Shown piece after piece: positions 56,551 to 64,000 of a DNA stretch of 64,000 bases. The first letter of the stretch is position 1. Each line of letters opens with the position of its first letter. The notes under the pieces were generated by a model. That model did not search any database. It worked only from the letters and a program-made list of their open reading frames with translations, and had not been told where the DNA came from. This DNA comes from an uncultured Rhodospira sp. (lineage in GTDB: Bacteria; Pseudomonadota; Alphaproteobacteria; Rhodospirillales; Rhodospirillaceae), in NCBI RefSeq assembly GCF_937138205.1, contig NZ_CAKZOT010000089.1:44929-108928 (forward strand). Direction: 5' to 3'. A program made the translations under genes and the position numbers.

Positions 56551-57291
56551 TCACGTCCGCCGCAACACCGTCGCCCGCATGGGCTGGTCGAGCAGGGCGT
56601 TGCCCCCGTCGTCGCGGGGAAGGTCGGCCAGCATCCGGTCGAAATGCGCGCGCAGGCCGGCCTCGTCGGCGGCGAAGCGGGCGGCGCGGGATGGACTGAT
56701 GCGCACCTGCCCCTCTTTCCAGGCGGCGTAGTCGCGCTTTTTCGAGACCGTTACGTACTCGAACTCGCGGTCCAGGGCGAGCGGCAGGTGGCCGTCCGCC
56801 GCCTCGTGCAGGCGCCGGTGGGCCAGGGTGCGGATTTCGGTTTCGTCGTCGACCGGCTGGTTCAGGGCGAAGTTGGTCCCGCGCGCCACCGGCTCGAACG
56901 CCACCACCATGCCGCCGGCGCGCGTGACGCGCGCGGCCTCGGCCAACGCGGCGGCCATCAGGTCGGCCGGTACATGATGCAAAGCGTTGAAGAACAGGGC
57001 GACGTCCTGGCTGGCGTCGGCCAGCGGCAGGGCTTCGGCCCCTGCCTTGACATAGGTTTCGCCGGCCACCGGGGGTGCGCACCGCGCCGCCTCCAACTGC
57101 CGGTCATTGGGATCGAGGCCGACCACGCGCGCGCCCGCCTCGCTGAGCAAGCGCGTCCACGTCCCGTCGCCGCATCCGATATCGGCCACCTGCAGGCCCG
57201 CCAGCGGCGCCAGCGTCTCCAGCAGCATGGAGCGGCTGCCGCGCACCGGCAGGCCATGGGTCATGGTCTCTGGCAGGCTTGGGCCCGTCAT
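56551..57291 (-). CDS. Class I SAM-dependent methyltransferase
   Basis: LQVADIGCGDGTWTRLLSEAGARVVGLDPNDRQLEAARC...ALPLADASQDVALFFNALHHVP. Confidence 0.92.
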   Translation of the reverse strand: MTGPSLPETMTHGLPVRGSRSMLLETLAPLAGLQVADIGCGDGTWTRLLSEAGARVVGLDPNDRQLEAARCAPPVAGETYVKAGAEALPLADASQDVALFFNALHHVPADLMAAALAEAARVTRAGGMVVAFEPVARGTNFALNQPVDDETEIRTLAHRRLHEAADGHLPLALDREFEYVTVSKKRDYAAWKEGQVRISPSRAARFAADEAGLRAHFDRMLADLPRDDGGNALLDQPMRATVLRRT

Positions 57292-57295
57292 GGGA

Positions 57296-58147
57296 CTATA
57301 GCACCGGGCGTTCGGGCCGGTACTGGACCTTGTTGGCGGTCTCGAACCCGTCGATGAACTGGACCAGTTCGTTCCGCCGGCTGACGGCCGCGGCGATGTG
57401 CTCCTGCAGGTGCTCGGGCGCCGTTGCGTACGTCGTCTCTTTACCCGGAACACGATCCAGGAACTGGCGCAGGTTGTAGCTTTCAATCAGGTCGGCGGCG
57501 AAAAACAGCACCTCGTGCGGGGTGACCTTGCGGGTCGGTGTGTGGTGGACCGAAATGGAGAAGGACCCGGTCCGGCCTTCCTTGCGCTCCAGGATCGCCG
57601 CGCGCAGATAGTTCGAGAAGGGCGTCACGACCACGGCGGTCTGGCTGTCGTGCTGGGCGACGATGTCGGTGTCCGTCGCGGTGCCGAACAGGTCGCGGGT
57701 GGCGTCGCGGACGGTACGTTCGTCCAGGTCGGCGCCCTGCGCCATCCGCTCGATGGCCAGAATGGGCGGCGAGTCCTTGGTGGTGAAGACCGTGTCCCCG
57801 CCCACGTGCACCGAGACCCAGATGTTGCTGTTGAACGTGCGTTCGTAGGCGGAGAGCATCCGGGTCCACAGGGCATCCCAGTCCGGCGGGTACGGATTGT
57901 CAGGCCGAAACAACTCGGGATCGCGTGTGAACCGCTCGGCGACGAGGCCCGCCATGCGCATCGTGCTGGCAATCGTGTGCCCCCGCACGACGACGGTGTC
58001 GGAATGCGACTGCGCCGAGATTTCCATGGTCAGCCGGTTGCTCCTCAGCACGAACGCGGGGGCTTCCGCGCCGTGCAGCGCCTGGTTGGCGAACCGGTGA
58101 ATCACGGACTTTTCGCGGTAGAGTGTGATGGGGCCAACAGAGGCCAT
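57296..58147 (-). CDS. Conserved hypothetical protein (283 aa)
   Basis: Complete ORF MASVGPITLYREKSVIHRFANQALHGAEAPAFVLRSNRL...; starts 4 bp upstream-side of the methyltransferase, probable operon. Confidence 0.75.
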   Translation of the reverse strand: MASVGPITLYREKSVIHRFANQALHGAEAPAFVLRSNRLTMEISAQSHSDTVVVRGHTIASTMRMAGLVAERFTRDPELFRPDNPYPPDWDALWTRMLSAYERTFNSNIWVSVHVGGDTVFTTKDSPPILAIERMAQGADLDERTVRDATRDLFGTATDTDIVAQHDSQTAVVVTPFSNYLRAAILERKEGRTGSFSISVHHTPTRKVTPHEVLFFAADLIESYNLRQFLDRVPGKETTYATAPEHLQEHIAAAVSRRNELVQFIDGFETANKVQYRPERPVL

Positions 58148-58237
58148 GGAACCTGGCTTTTTCGTTGCGTCGGGTGGGTCGTGCGAGGCGTCCGCCGGGA
58201 ATTCGTGGGCGGTTCAACCCTCTTTCTGTACAGGAGC

Positions 58238-58822
58238 ATGGCGGTGTTGGGAAGGGACTCCGGACCCGGTGGAACCGGGAATCGAGCCGGCCTGGCGGTG
58301 ATCGTCCTCGGTGCGGCGGTGCGTCCGGATGGCACGGCCAGCGTCGCGATGCGGCGTCGGGTGAGCCACGCCGTGGCCTTCGCGCATGAAACCGTCGCCG
58401 CCGTTCTGGTGTTGTCCGGTGGGTACGGCAAGCGCCATCCGCCGGGTGCGATGTCGGAAGCCCGGCTCATGGCGGCGCTGGTGGCGCGCGAGAGCGTGCC
58501 TTCCGACATACCTCTCCTGATGGAGGAACGGTCCTCCGATACGCTGGGCAACGCCTGGCATTCGCTGGCGCTGCTGGAGGGCCACGCGGTGGCGCGGGTG
58601 ATCGTGGTTACGGACCGTCCTCATCTGACGCGCGCGCTGTGGTGTTTCCGCTGGGCGGCGCGCCGGCGCGGCCTGGCCGTTGTGATTGAGGGGGCCGGCG
58701 TGCCCATCCCGGACCGCCGTGTCGCCCTGGCCGCCGGCGTTCGAGAGGCGCTGGCGCTGGTGGTATACGCGCCCCGGCTGTGGCGCGCGGGGAACTCCCG
58801 TGGCGTGGAGAGACGCCCATGA
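58238..58822 (+). CDS. YdcF-like (DUF218) protein
   Basis: GLAVIVLGAAVRPDGTASVAMRRRVSHAVAFAHETVAAVLVLSGGYGKRHPPGAMSEARLMAALVARESVPSDIPLLMEERSSDTLGNAWHS. Confidence 0.85.
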   Translation: MAVLGRDSGPGGTGNRAGLAVIVLGAAVRPDGTASVAMRRRVSHAVAFAHETVAAVLVLSGGYGKRHPPGAMSEARLMAALVARESVPSDIPLLMEERSSDTLGNAWHSLALLEGHAVARVIVVTDRPHLTRALWCFRWAARRRGLAVVIEGAGVPIPDRRVALAAGVREALALVVYAPRLWRAGNSRGVERRP

Positions 58823-59072
58823 CGCGCCTGTGATCTCGGTGAACCCCCTGGAGGTGGGAGCGGTCGGGCGGGGCGTGCAACAGGCGCTCGGCAGGGGCCT
58901 TGTGGCCTCGGCCCGCGCCCGGCGCGGCGGCTGCGTGCCCATTGGGTAGGCAGCGTGCCTGACTGGCGGGCAGCCGGAGGCCCAGGGCGATAATTGTTAC
59001 AGGATGACAAAAAACCCCTAAATGATGGCTTTTCCAGGCGTCGGCGGGCCGTTAAGCTGCGTGTCACATGCA

Positions 59073-59088
59073 TGGCACATCTGTTGCT
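59073..59088 (+). promoter_or_regulatory. Candidate sigma-54 promoter upstream of the aap-type operon
   Basis: TGGCACATCTGTTGCT: one deviation from TGGCACG-N4-TTGCW, GG and GC spaced 12 bp. Confidence 0.7.
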
Positions 59089-59251
59089 GCGGAATATCGC
59101 TGGGGGCGGCTCGTTACGGGCACCAGGCGCTTCGGTGACGGAACCGGCCCACGCCAGGGCTTGCGACAAAGGCGACCGTGGGCGTGGGGCGGGCCATGCT
59201 GCACGCGGACCGTCCGATCCATCATCGACGAAAAAACCAAGAGAGGCACTC

Positions 59252-60274
59252 ATGAAGCGTATTGCTTCCGCCCTGGTGGCGGGTGTGGCCACGATCGGCT
59301 TGACGGCGACCGCCGCCGTCGCCGACGAGACGCTCGACGCCGTCAAGGAGCGCGGTGAGCTTGTGTGCGGCGTTTCCACCGGCCTGCCCGGCTTCTCAAA
59401 TCCGGACGAGGACGGCAACTGGACCGGCATTGACGTCGACGTCTGCCGCGCCGTGGCCGCCGCCGTTCTGGGCGATGCCGACGCCGTCAAGTTCATCCCG
59501 CTGACCGCCAAGGAGCGGTTCACCGCCCTGCAGTCCGGCGAAATCGACGTGCTGTCGCGCAACACCACCTGGACCCTGACTCGCGACTCGTCGCTGGGCC
59601 TGAACTTCACCGGCACCAACTACTACGACGGCCAGGGCTTCCTGGTGAAGAAGGACCTGGGTGTCTCCAGCGCCACCGAACTGGACGGCGCCTCGGTCTG
59701 CATTCAGTCCGGCACCACCACGGAACTGAACCTGGCCGACTACTTCCGCTTCCAGGGCATGGAGTACAGCCCGGTGGTGTTCGACACCTCCGACCAGACG
59801 GTGCAGGGCTTCGCCTCCGGCCGCTGTGACGTGCTGACCTCCGACCAGTCGCAGCTGTATGCCCTGCGCACCAAGCTGGACGACCCCGACAGCGCCATGG
59901 TGCTGCCCGAGGTCATCTCCAAGGAGCCGCTCGGCCCGGTCGTGCGCCAGGGCGATGACCAGTGGTTCAACATCGTCAAGTGGTCGCTGTTCGCGCAGAT
60001 CAACGCCGAGGAACTGGGCGTGACCAGCGACAACATCGAGGAGATGAAGGGCTCGGACAATCCGTCCATCAAGCGCCTGGTCGGCACCGAGGGCGACATG
60101 GGCGAAAAGCTGGGCCTGACGGCCGACTGGGCCGCCAACATCATCGCCCAGGTGGGCAACTACGGCGAGATGTTCGAGCGCAACGTCGGCGAGGACACGC
60201 CGCTGCAGATCTCGCGGGGCCTGAACGCCCTGTGGACCGACGGCGGCATCCAGTACGCCCCGCCGATCCGCTAA
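59252..60274 (+). CDS. aapJ: General L-amino acid ABC transporter substrate-binding protein (copy 1)
   Basis: MKRIASALVAGVATIGLTATAAVADETLDAVKERGELVCGVSTGLPGFSNPDEDGNWTGIDVDVCRAVAAAVLGDA. Confidence 0.93.
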   Translation: MKRIASALVAGVATIGLTATAAVADETLDAVKERGELVCGVSTGLPGFSNPDEDGNWTGIDVDVCRAVAAAVLGDADAVKFIPLTAKERFTALQSGEIDVLSRNTTWTLTRDSSLGLNFTGTNYYDGQGFLVKKDLGVSSATELDGASVCIQSGTTTELNLADYFRFQGMEYSPVVFDTSDQTVQGFASGRCDVLTSDQSQLYALRTKLDDPDSAMVLPEVISKEPLGPVVRQGDDQWFNIVKWSLFAQINAEELGVTSDNIEEMKGSDNPSIKRLVGTEGDMGEKLGLTADWAANIIAQVGNYGEMFERNVGEDTPLQISRGLNALWTDGGIQYAPPIR

Positions 60275-60288
60275 GTCCCCCGAGTCGT

Positions 60289-60320
60289 GAACGGGCCGCC
60301 CCACCGGGAGCGGCCCGTTC
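60289..60320 (+). terminator. Intercistronic hairpin between the two aapJ copies
   Basis: GAACGGGCCGC-CCCACCGGGA-GCGGCCCGTTC, 11-bp stem. Confidence 0.7.
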
Positions 60321-60350
60321 CGCCTTCCTCAAGTTGTGTTGAGGTCTTTC

Positions 60351-61373
60351 ATGACGCGTTTCGTTTCCGCCTTGGTGGCCGGCCTGGCCACTCTCGCCGT
60401 GGGCGCCGCCGGTGCTCAGGCCGCCGAGACCCTGGACACCGTCAAGGAGCGCGGTGAGCTGTCGTGCGGTGTCACCACCGGGCTGGCCGGGTTCTCCATC
60501 CCGGACCAGTCGGGGGCGTGGTCGGGCCTGGACGCGGACTTCTGCCGCGCCGTCGCCGCCGCCGTGCTGGGGGACGCGAGCAAAGTCCGCTTCGTGCCGC
60601 TGACCGCCAAGGAGCGTTTCACCGCCCTGCAGTCCGGCGAGATCGATGTGCTGTCCCGCGTCACGACCTGGACCTTCACGCGCGATACGTCGCTGGGCCT
60701 CAATTTCGTCGGCACGACGTTCTATGACGGCCAGGGCTTCATGGTGAACAAGGACCTGGGTGTGTCCAGCGCCACGGAACTGGACGGCGCCTCGATCTGC
60801 GTCGGTGCCGGCACCACCACGGAACTGAACCTGGCCGACTACTTCCGCATTCAGGGCATGGACTACAACCCGGTCGTCTTCGCCGCCATCAGCGAGACCG
60901 CGCAGGGGTTCGAGTCCGGCCGCTGTGACGTGCTGACCTCCGACCAGTCGCAGCTCTACGCCATCCGCAGCAAGCTGGAGGACCCGTCCAGCGCCGTCGT
61001 TCTGCCCGAGGTGATCTCCAAGGAGCCGTTGGGTCCCGTGGTGCGCCAGGGCGATGATGAATGGTTCAACATCGTCAAGTGGGTGCTGTTCGCCCAGCTC
61101 AACGCCGAGGAACTGGGCGTCACCAGCGACAACATCGAGGAGATGAAGGGCTCGGACAATCCGTCCATCAAGCGTCTGGTCGGCACCGAGGGCGACATGG
61201 GCGAGAAGCTGGGCCTGTCGGCCGATTGGGCGGCGCAAATCATCGCCCAGGTGGGCAACTACGGCGAGATGTTCGAGCGCAACGTCGGCGAGGACAGCCC
61301 GCTGGAGATCGCGCGCGGCCTGAACGCGCTGTGGACCGACGGCGGCATCCAGTACGCGCCGCCGATCCGCTGA
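60351..61373 (+). CDS. General L-amino acid ABC transporter substrate-binding protein (copy 2)
   Basis: Tandem paralogue of 59252-60274, same length (340 aa), nearly identical C-terminal third. Confidence 0.93.
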   Translation: MTRFVSALVAGLATLAVGAAGAQAAETLDTVKERGELSCGVTTGLAGFSIPDQSGAWSGLDADFCRAVAAAVLGDASKVRFVPLTAKERFTALQSGEIDVLSRVTTWTFTRDTSLGLNFVGTTFYDGQGFMVNKDLGVSSATELDGASICVGAGTTTELNLADYFRIQGMDYNPVVFAAISETAQGFESGRCDVLTSDQSQLYAIRSKLEDPSSAVVLPEVISKEPLGPVVRQGDDEWFNIVKWVLFAQLNAEELGVTSDNIEEMKGSDNPSIKRLVGTEGDMGEKLGLSADWAAQIIAQVGNYGEMFERNVGEDSPLEIARGLNALWTDGGIQYAPPIR

Positions 61374-61383
61374 TCCAAGAGTG

Positions 61384-61421
61384 CCGGGAGACAGGCCCGC
61401 CGCGCGTGGCCGGTCTCCCGG
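61384..61421 (+). terminator. Intercistronic hairpin between aapJ copy 2 and aapQ
   Basis: CCGGGAGAC...GTCTCCCGG, 9-bp stem. Confidence 0.55.
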
Positions 61422-61469
61422 TGCTTCACCGCTCCCCCTCGTTCCCCTGGTGTTCCGGAGAGTCCGTCC

Positions 61470-62657
61470 ATGGCCGAGCCGGCCGCTTTCGTTCCGCCGC
61501 GTGGCCCCGCGTTCTGGAGAAACCCGCGTGTGCGCGCCGTCGCCTTTCAGGTGGTGGCCCTGGTCCTGGTGCTGTGGTTCTTCTGGACCATCTTCGACAA
61601 CACCATGACCAACATGGAAAGCCGGGGCATCACCACCGGCTTCGGGTTCCTCGACAACACCGCCGGGTTCGGCATTCTGTTCTCGCTGATCCCCTATGAC
61701 GAGACGAACACGTATGGGCGGACCTTCATCGTCGGCCTGCTGAATACCCTCCTGGTCTCCGGCCTGGGCATCCTGTTCGCCACCATCATCGGCTTCATTC
61801 TGGGCGTTGCGCGTCTGTCGCCCAACTGGCTGATCGCCAAGATGGCGCTGGTCTATATCGAGATCACGCGCAACATCCCGCTGCTGCTGCAGATCTTTTT
61901 CTGGTACTTCGCCGTCCTGCGCACGCTGCCGGGGCCGCGCCAGAGCCTGGAGTTTCCGCTCGGCAGTTTCTTGAACAACCGGGGCCTGTACGCGCCCGCG
62001 CCGCTGGTCGAGCCGTCGTTCTGGGCGGTGGTGCTCACCTTTTTCGCGGCCATCGCCGGGGCCGTTGCCCTGCTGCGGTGGGCGAAGAAGCGCCAGGATG
62101 CGACCGGTCAGCGCTTCCCCGCCTGGCCCGTGTCGCTGGCCATGGTCGTGGGCCTGCCGCTGGCCCTGTTCTGGATCATCGGCGCGCCCGTTCTGTGGGA
62201 CATGCCGGAGCTGAAGGGCTTCAACTTCAAGGGGGGGATGCGGCTGATCCCCGAGTTCATCGCCCTGTGGCTGGCCCTGACGCTGTACACCGCCGCCTTC
62301 ATCGGTGAGATCGTGCGTTCCGGCATCCAGGCCGTCAGCCACGGTCAGACCGAGGCGTCGCAGGCGCTGGGCCTGAAGCGCGGGCAGACGCTGCGGCTGA
62401 TCGTCATCCCGCAGGCGCTGCGCGTCATCATCCCGCCCCTGACCAGCCAGTACCTGAACCTGACCAAGAACTCGTCGCTGGCCACGGCGATCGGCTATCC
62501 GGACCTGGTGAGCGTGTTCATGGGCACCACCCTGAACCAGACCGGCCAGGCGGTGGAGATCGTGGCCATGACCATGGCCGTGTACATGACGATCAGCCTG
62601 TCCATCTCGCTGTTCATGAACCTCTATAACCGGGCCGTGGCCCTGAAGGAGCGCTAG
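61470..62657 (+). CDS. aapQ: Amino acid ABC transporter permease AapQ
   Basis: LSPNWLIAKMALVYIEITRNIPLLLQIFFWYFAVLRTLPGPRQS...SQALGLKRGQTLRLIVIPQALRVIIPPLTSQYLNLTKNSSLATAIGYPDLV. Confidence 0.95.
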   Translation: MAEPAAFVPPRGPAFWRNPRVRAVAFQVVALVLVLWFFWTIFDNTMTNMESRGITTGFGFLDNTAGFGILFSLIPYDETNTYGRTFIVGLLNTLLVSGLGILFATIIGFILGVARLSPNWLIAKMALVYIEITRNIPLLLQIFFWYFAVLRTLPGPRQSLEFPLGSFLNNRGLYAPAPLVEPSFWAVVLTFFAAIAGAVALLRWAKKRQDATGQRFPAWPVSLAMVVGLPLALFWIIGAPVLWDMPELKGFNFKGGMRLIPEFIALWLALTLYTAAFIGEIVRSGIQAVSHGQTEASQALGLKRGQTLRLIVIPQALRVIIPPLTSQYLNLTKNSSLATAIGYPDLVSVFMGTTLNQTGQAVEIVAMTMAVYMTISLSISLFMNLYNRAVALKER

Positions 62658-62660
62658 GCC

Positions 62661-63794
62661 ATGGCGGAAACCCCGACCCAAGGCGCGCCCAGCGAGACCT
62701 TCAAGCCCATCGCGCCGCGCCCGCCGCCGCGCAACGCCGTCGGCCCGTTGCGCTGGATGCGCGAGAACCTGTTCTCGTCGCCGCTGAACGTGATCCTGAC
62801 CCTGATCGGCGTCTATCTGATCTGGTTGATCGTGCCGCCGTTCATCGACTGGGCTCTGCTGTCGGCGGACTTCACCGGCACGTCGGCGGACGACTGCGCC
62901 AGTGACGGCGCCTGCTGGGTGTTCATCGGCCGGCGGTTCGATTTCTTCATCTACGGGTTCTATCCGGACGCCGAGCGCTGGCGCGTCGACATCATGTTCG
63001 TGATGCTGGCGGCGTTCCTGGTGCCCCAGTTCATCCCCGGCTTTCCCGCCCAGGGCCGCAAATGGCTGGGTATTTTCGGACTGACGCTGTTTCCGGTCAT
63101 CGCCGGCGCACTATTGCTGGGCGGCGTGTTCGGCCTGCCGTTCATCGAGACCGGCAAGTGGGGCGGCCTGATGCTGACCCTGGTGCTGTCCTATGTGGGC
63201 ATCGTCGCCGCCCTGCCCATCGGCACCCTTTTGGCACTGGGGCGGCGCTCGTCCATGCCGGTGATCCGCACCATCTGCGTGACGTTCATCGAGCTGTGGC
63301 GTGGCGTGCCGCTGATCTCGGTGCTGTTCATGGCCTCGGTGATGCTGCCGCTGTTCCTGCCCGAGGGGGTGAACTTCGACAAGCTGCTCAGGGCGCTGAT
63401 CGGCATCGTCATGTTCCAGTCGGCCTACATGGCCGAGGTCATTCGCGGCGGCCTGCAGGGCATTCCCAAGGGCCAGTACGAGGCCGCCTCCGCGCTGGGG
63501 CTGGGCTACTGGCGCTCCACCGCGCTGATCATCCTGCCGCAGGCGCTGAAGATGGTGATCCCGGGGATCGTCAACACCTTCATCGCCCTGTTCAAGGACA
63601 CGACACTGGTCTTGATCATCGGCCTGTTCGACATCCTCGGCACGGTGCAGGCCGCCATCGTCGATCCGGCCTGGGGGCGGGTGGCCGTCGAGGGCTATGT
63701 CTTCGCCGCCTTCTGTTTCTGGATCTTCTGCTTCGGCATGTCGCGCTACAGCCAGGGTCTGGAGCGCAAGCTGCACACGGGCCATCAACGATGA
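62661..63794 (+). CDS. aapM: Amino acid ABC transporter permease AapM
   Basis: TICVTFIELWRGVPLISVLFMASVMLPLFLPEGVNFDKLLRALIGIVMFQSAYMAEVIRGGLQGIPKGQYEAASALGLGYWRSTALIILPQALKMVIPGIVN. Confidence 0.95.
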   Translation: MAETPTQGAPSETFKPIAPRPPPRNAVGPLRWMRENLFSSPLNVILTLIGVYLIWLIVPPFIDWALLSADFTGTSADDCASDGACWVFIGRRFDFFIYGFYPDAERWRVDIMFVMLAAFLVPQFIPGFPAQGRKWLGIFGLTLFPVIAGALLLGGVFGLPFIETGKWGGLMLTLVLSYVGIVAALPIGTLLALGRRSSMPVIRTICVTFIELWRGVPLISVLFMASVMLPLFLPEGVNFDKLLRALIGIVMFQSAYMAEVIRGGLQGIPKGQYEAASALGLGYWRSTALIILPQALKMVIPGIVNTFIALFKDTTLVLIIGLFDILGTVQAAIVDPAWGRVAVEGYVFAAFCFWIFCFGMSRYSQGLERKLHTGHQR

Positions 63795-63847
63795 CCGCCG
63801 ACCGGATTGTTCCCTTTCCCAAGACCGCTCGCCAAGGACCGACGCCC

Positions 63848-64000
63848 ATGACCGACATCGTCTCCCAGCAGGACCCCAACGGGTTGGAGGACGGCCACCA
63901 CGTCGAGCATCAGGTCGGTGCCGAGGCGATGATCCAGATGACCGGCATGAACAAGTGGTTCGGCAGCTTCCACGTGCTGCGCGACATCACCCTGACCGTC
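63848..64000 (+). CDS. aapP: Amino acid ABC transporter ATP-binding protein AapP (truncated by window edge)
   Basis: MTDIVSQQDPNGLEDGHHVEHQVGAEAMIQMTGMNKWFGSFHVLRDITLTV...; start at 63791 also possible in the same frame. Confidence 0.85.
   Translation, partial: MTDIVSQQDPNGLEDGHHVEHQVGAEAMIQMTGMNKWFGSFHVLRDITLTV

Noticed and set aside
60141-62681. 846-aa minus-strand ORF
   Set aside because: Antisense to aapJ/aapQ; composition (QHHR/GRR-rich) indicates a mirror frame of real genes.

Overview
High-GC alphaproteobacterial chromosome segment, probably Rhodospirillales-like judging from gene content and style. No rRNA, tRNA or CRISPR array was recognised. Housekeeping blocks: flagellar genes (flgL partial, flgK, FlgN-like, FlgJ-like, flgI, divergent fliX); nfu; MFS, mobA and moeB-like; cytochrome c maturation ccmI-H-G-F-E-D-C; SCO1 and SafE; cobA; manC; aroC; fabI; gabD; trkH; cobW-hisI; metC; sseA; cysK; gloB; purH; an EF-G-like factor; and an aap-type amino-acid ABC transporter with two tandem substrate-binding proteins, running off the right edge. 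The most interesting accessory parts are: (1) a toxin-antitoxin cluster at 18.1-19.8 kb with brnTA, a FitAB/VapBC-type pair, an orphan duplicated brnA abutting cobA, and a 50-bp duplication of the safE 5' end; (2) an AT-richer island at 45.0-48.2 kb with a GSCFA-like gene and, between 57-bp direct repeats, a two-gene cassette that looks like a candidate permuted papain-like effector plus a membrane or exported partner; (3) an unexplained 40.45-40.86 kb segment that may be a group II intron domain I remnant; (4) nested palindromic repeats at 38.8-39.07 kb; (5) a possibly frameshifted two-part small membrane protein at 27.1-27.5 kb. All family assignments come from reading the translations; no searches were run.
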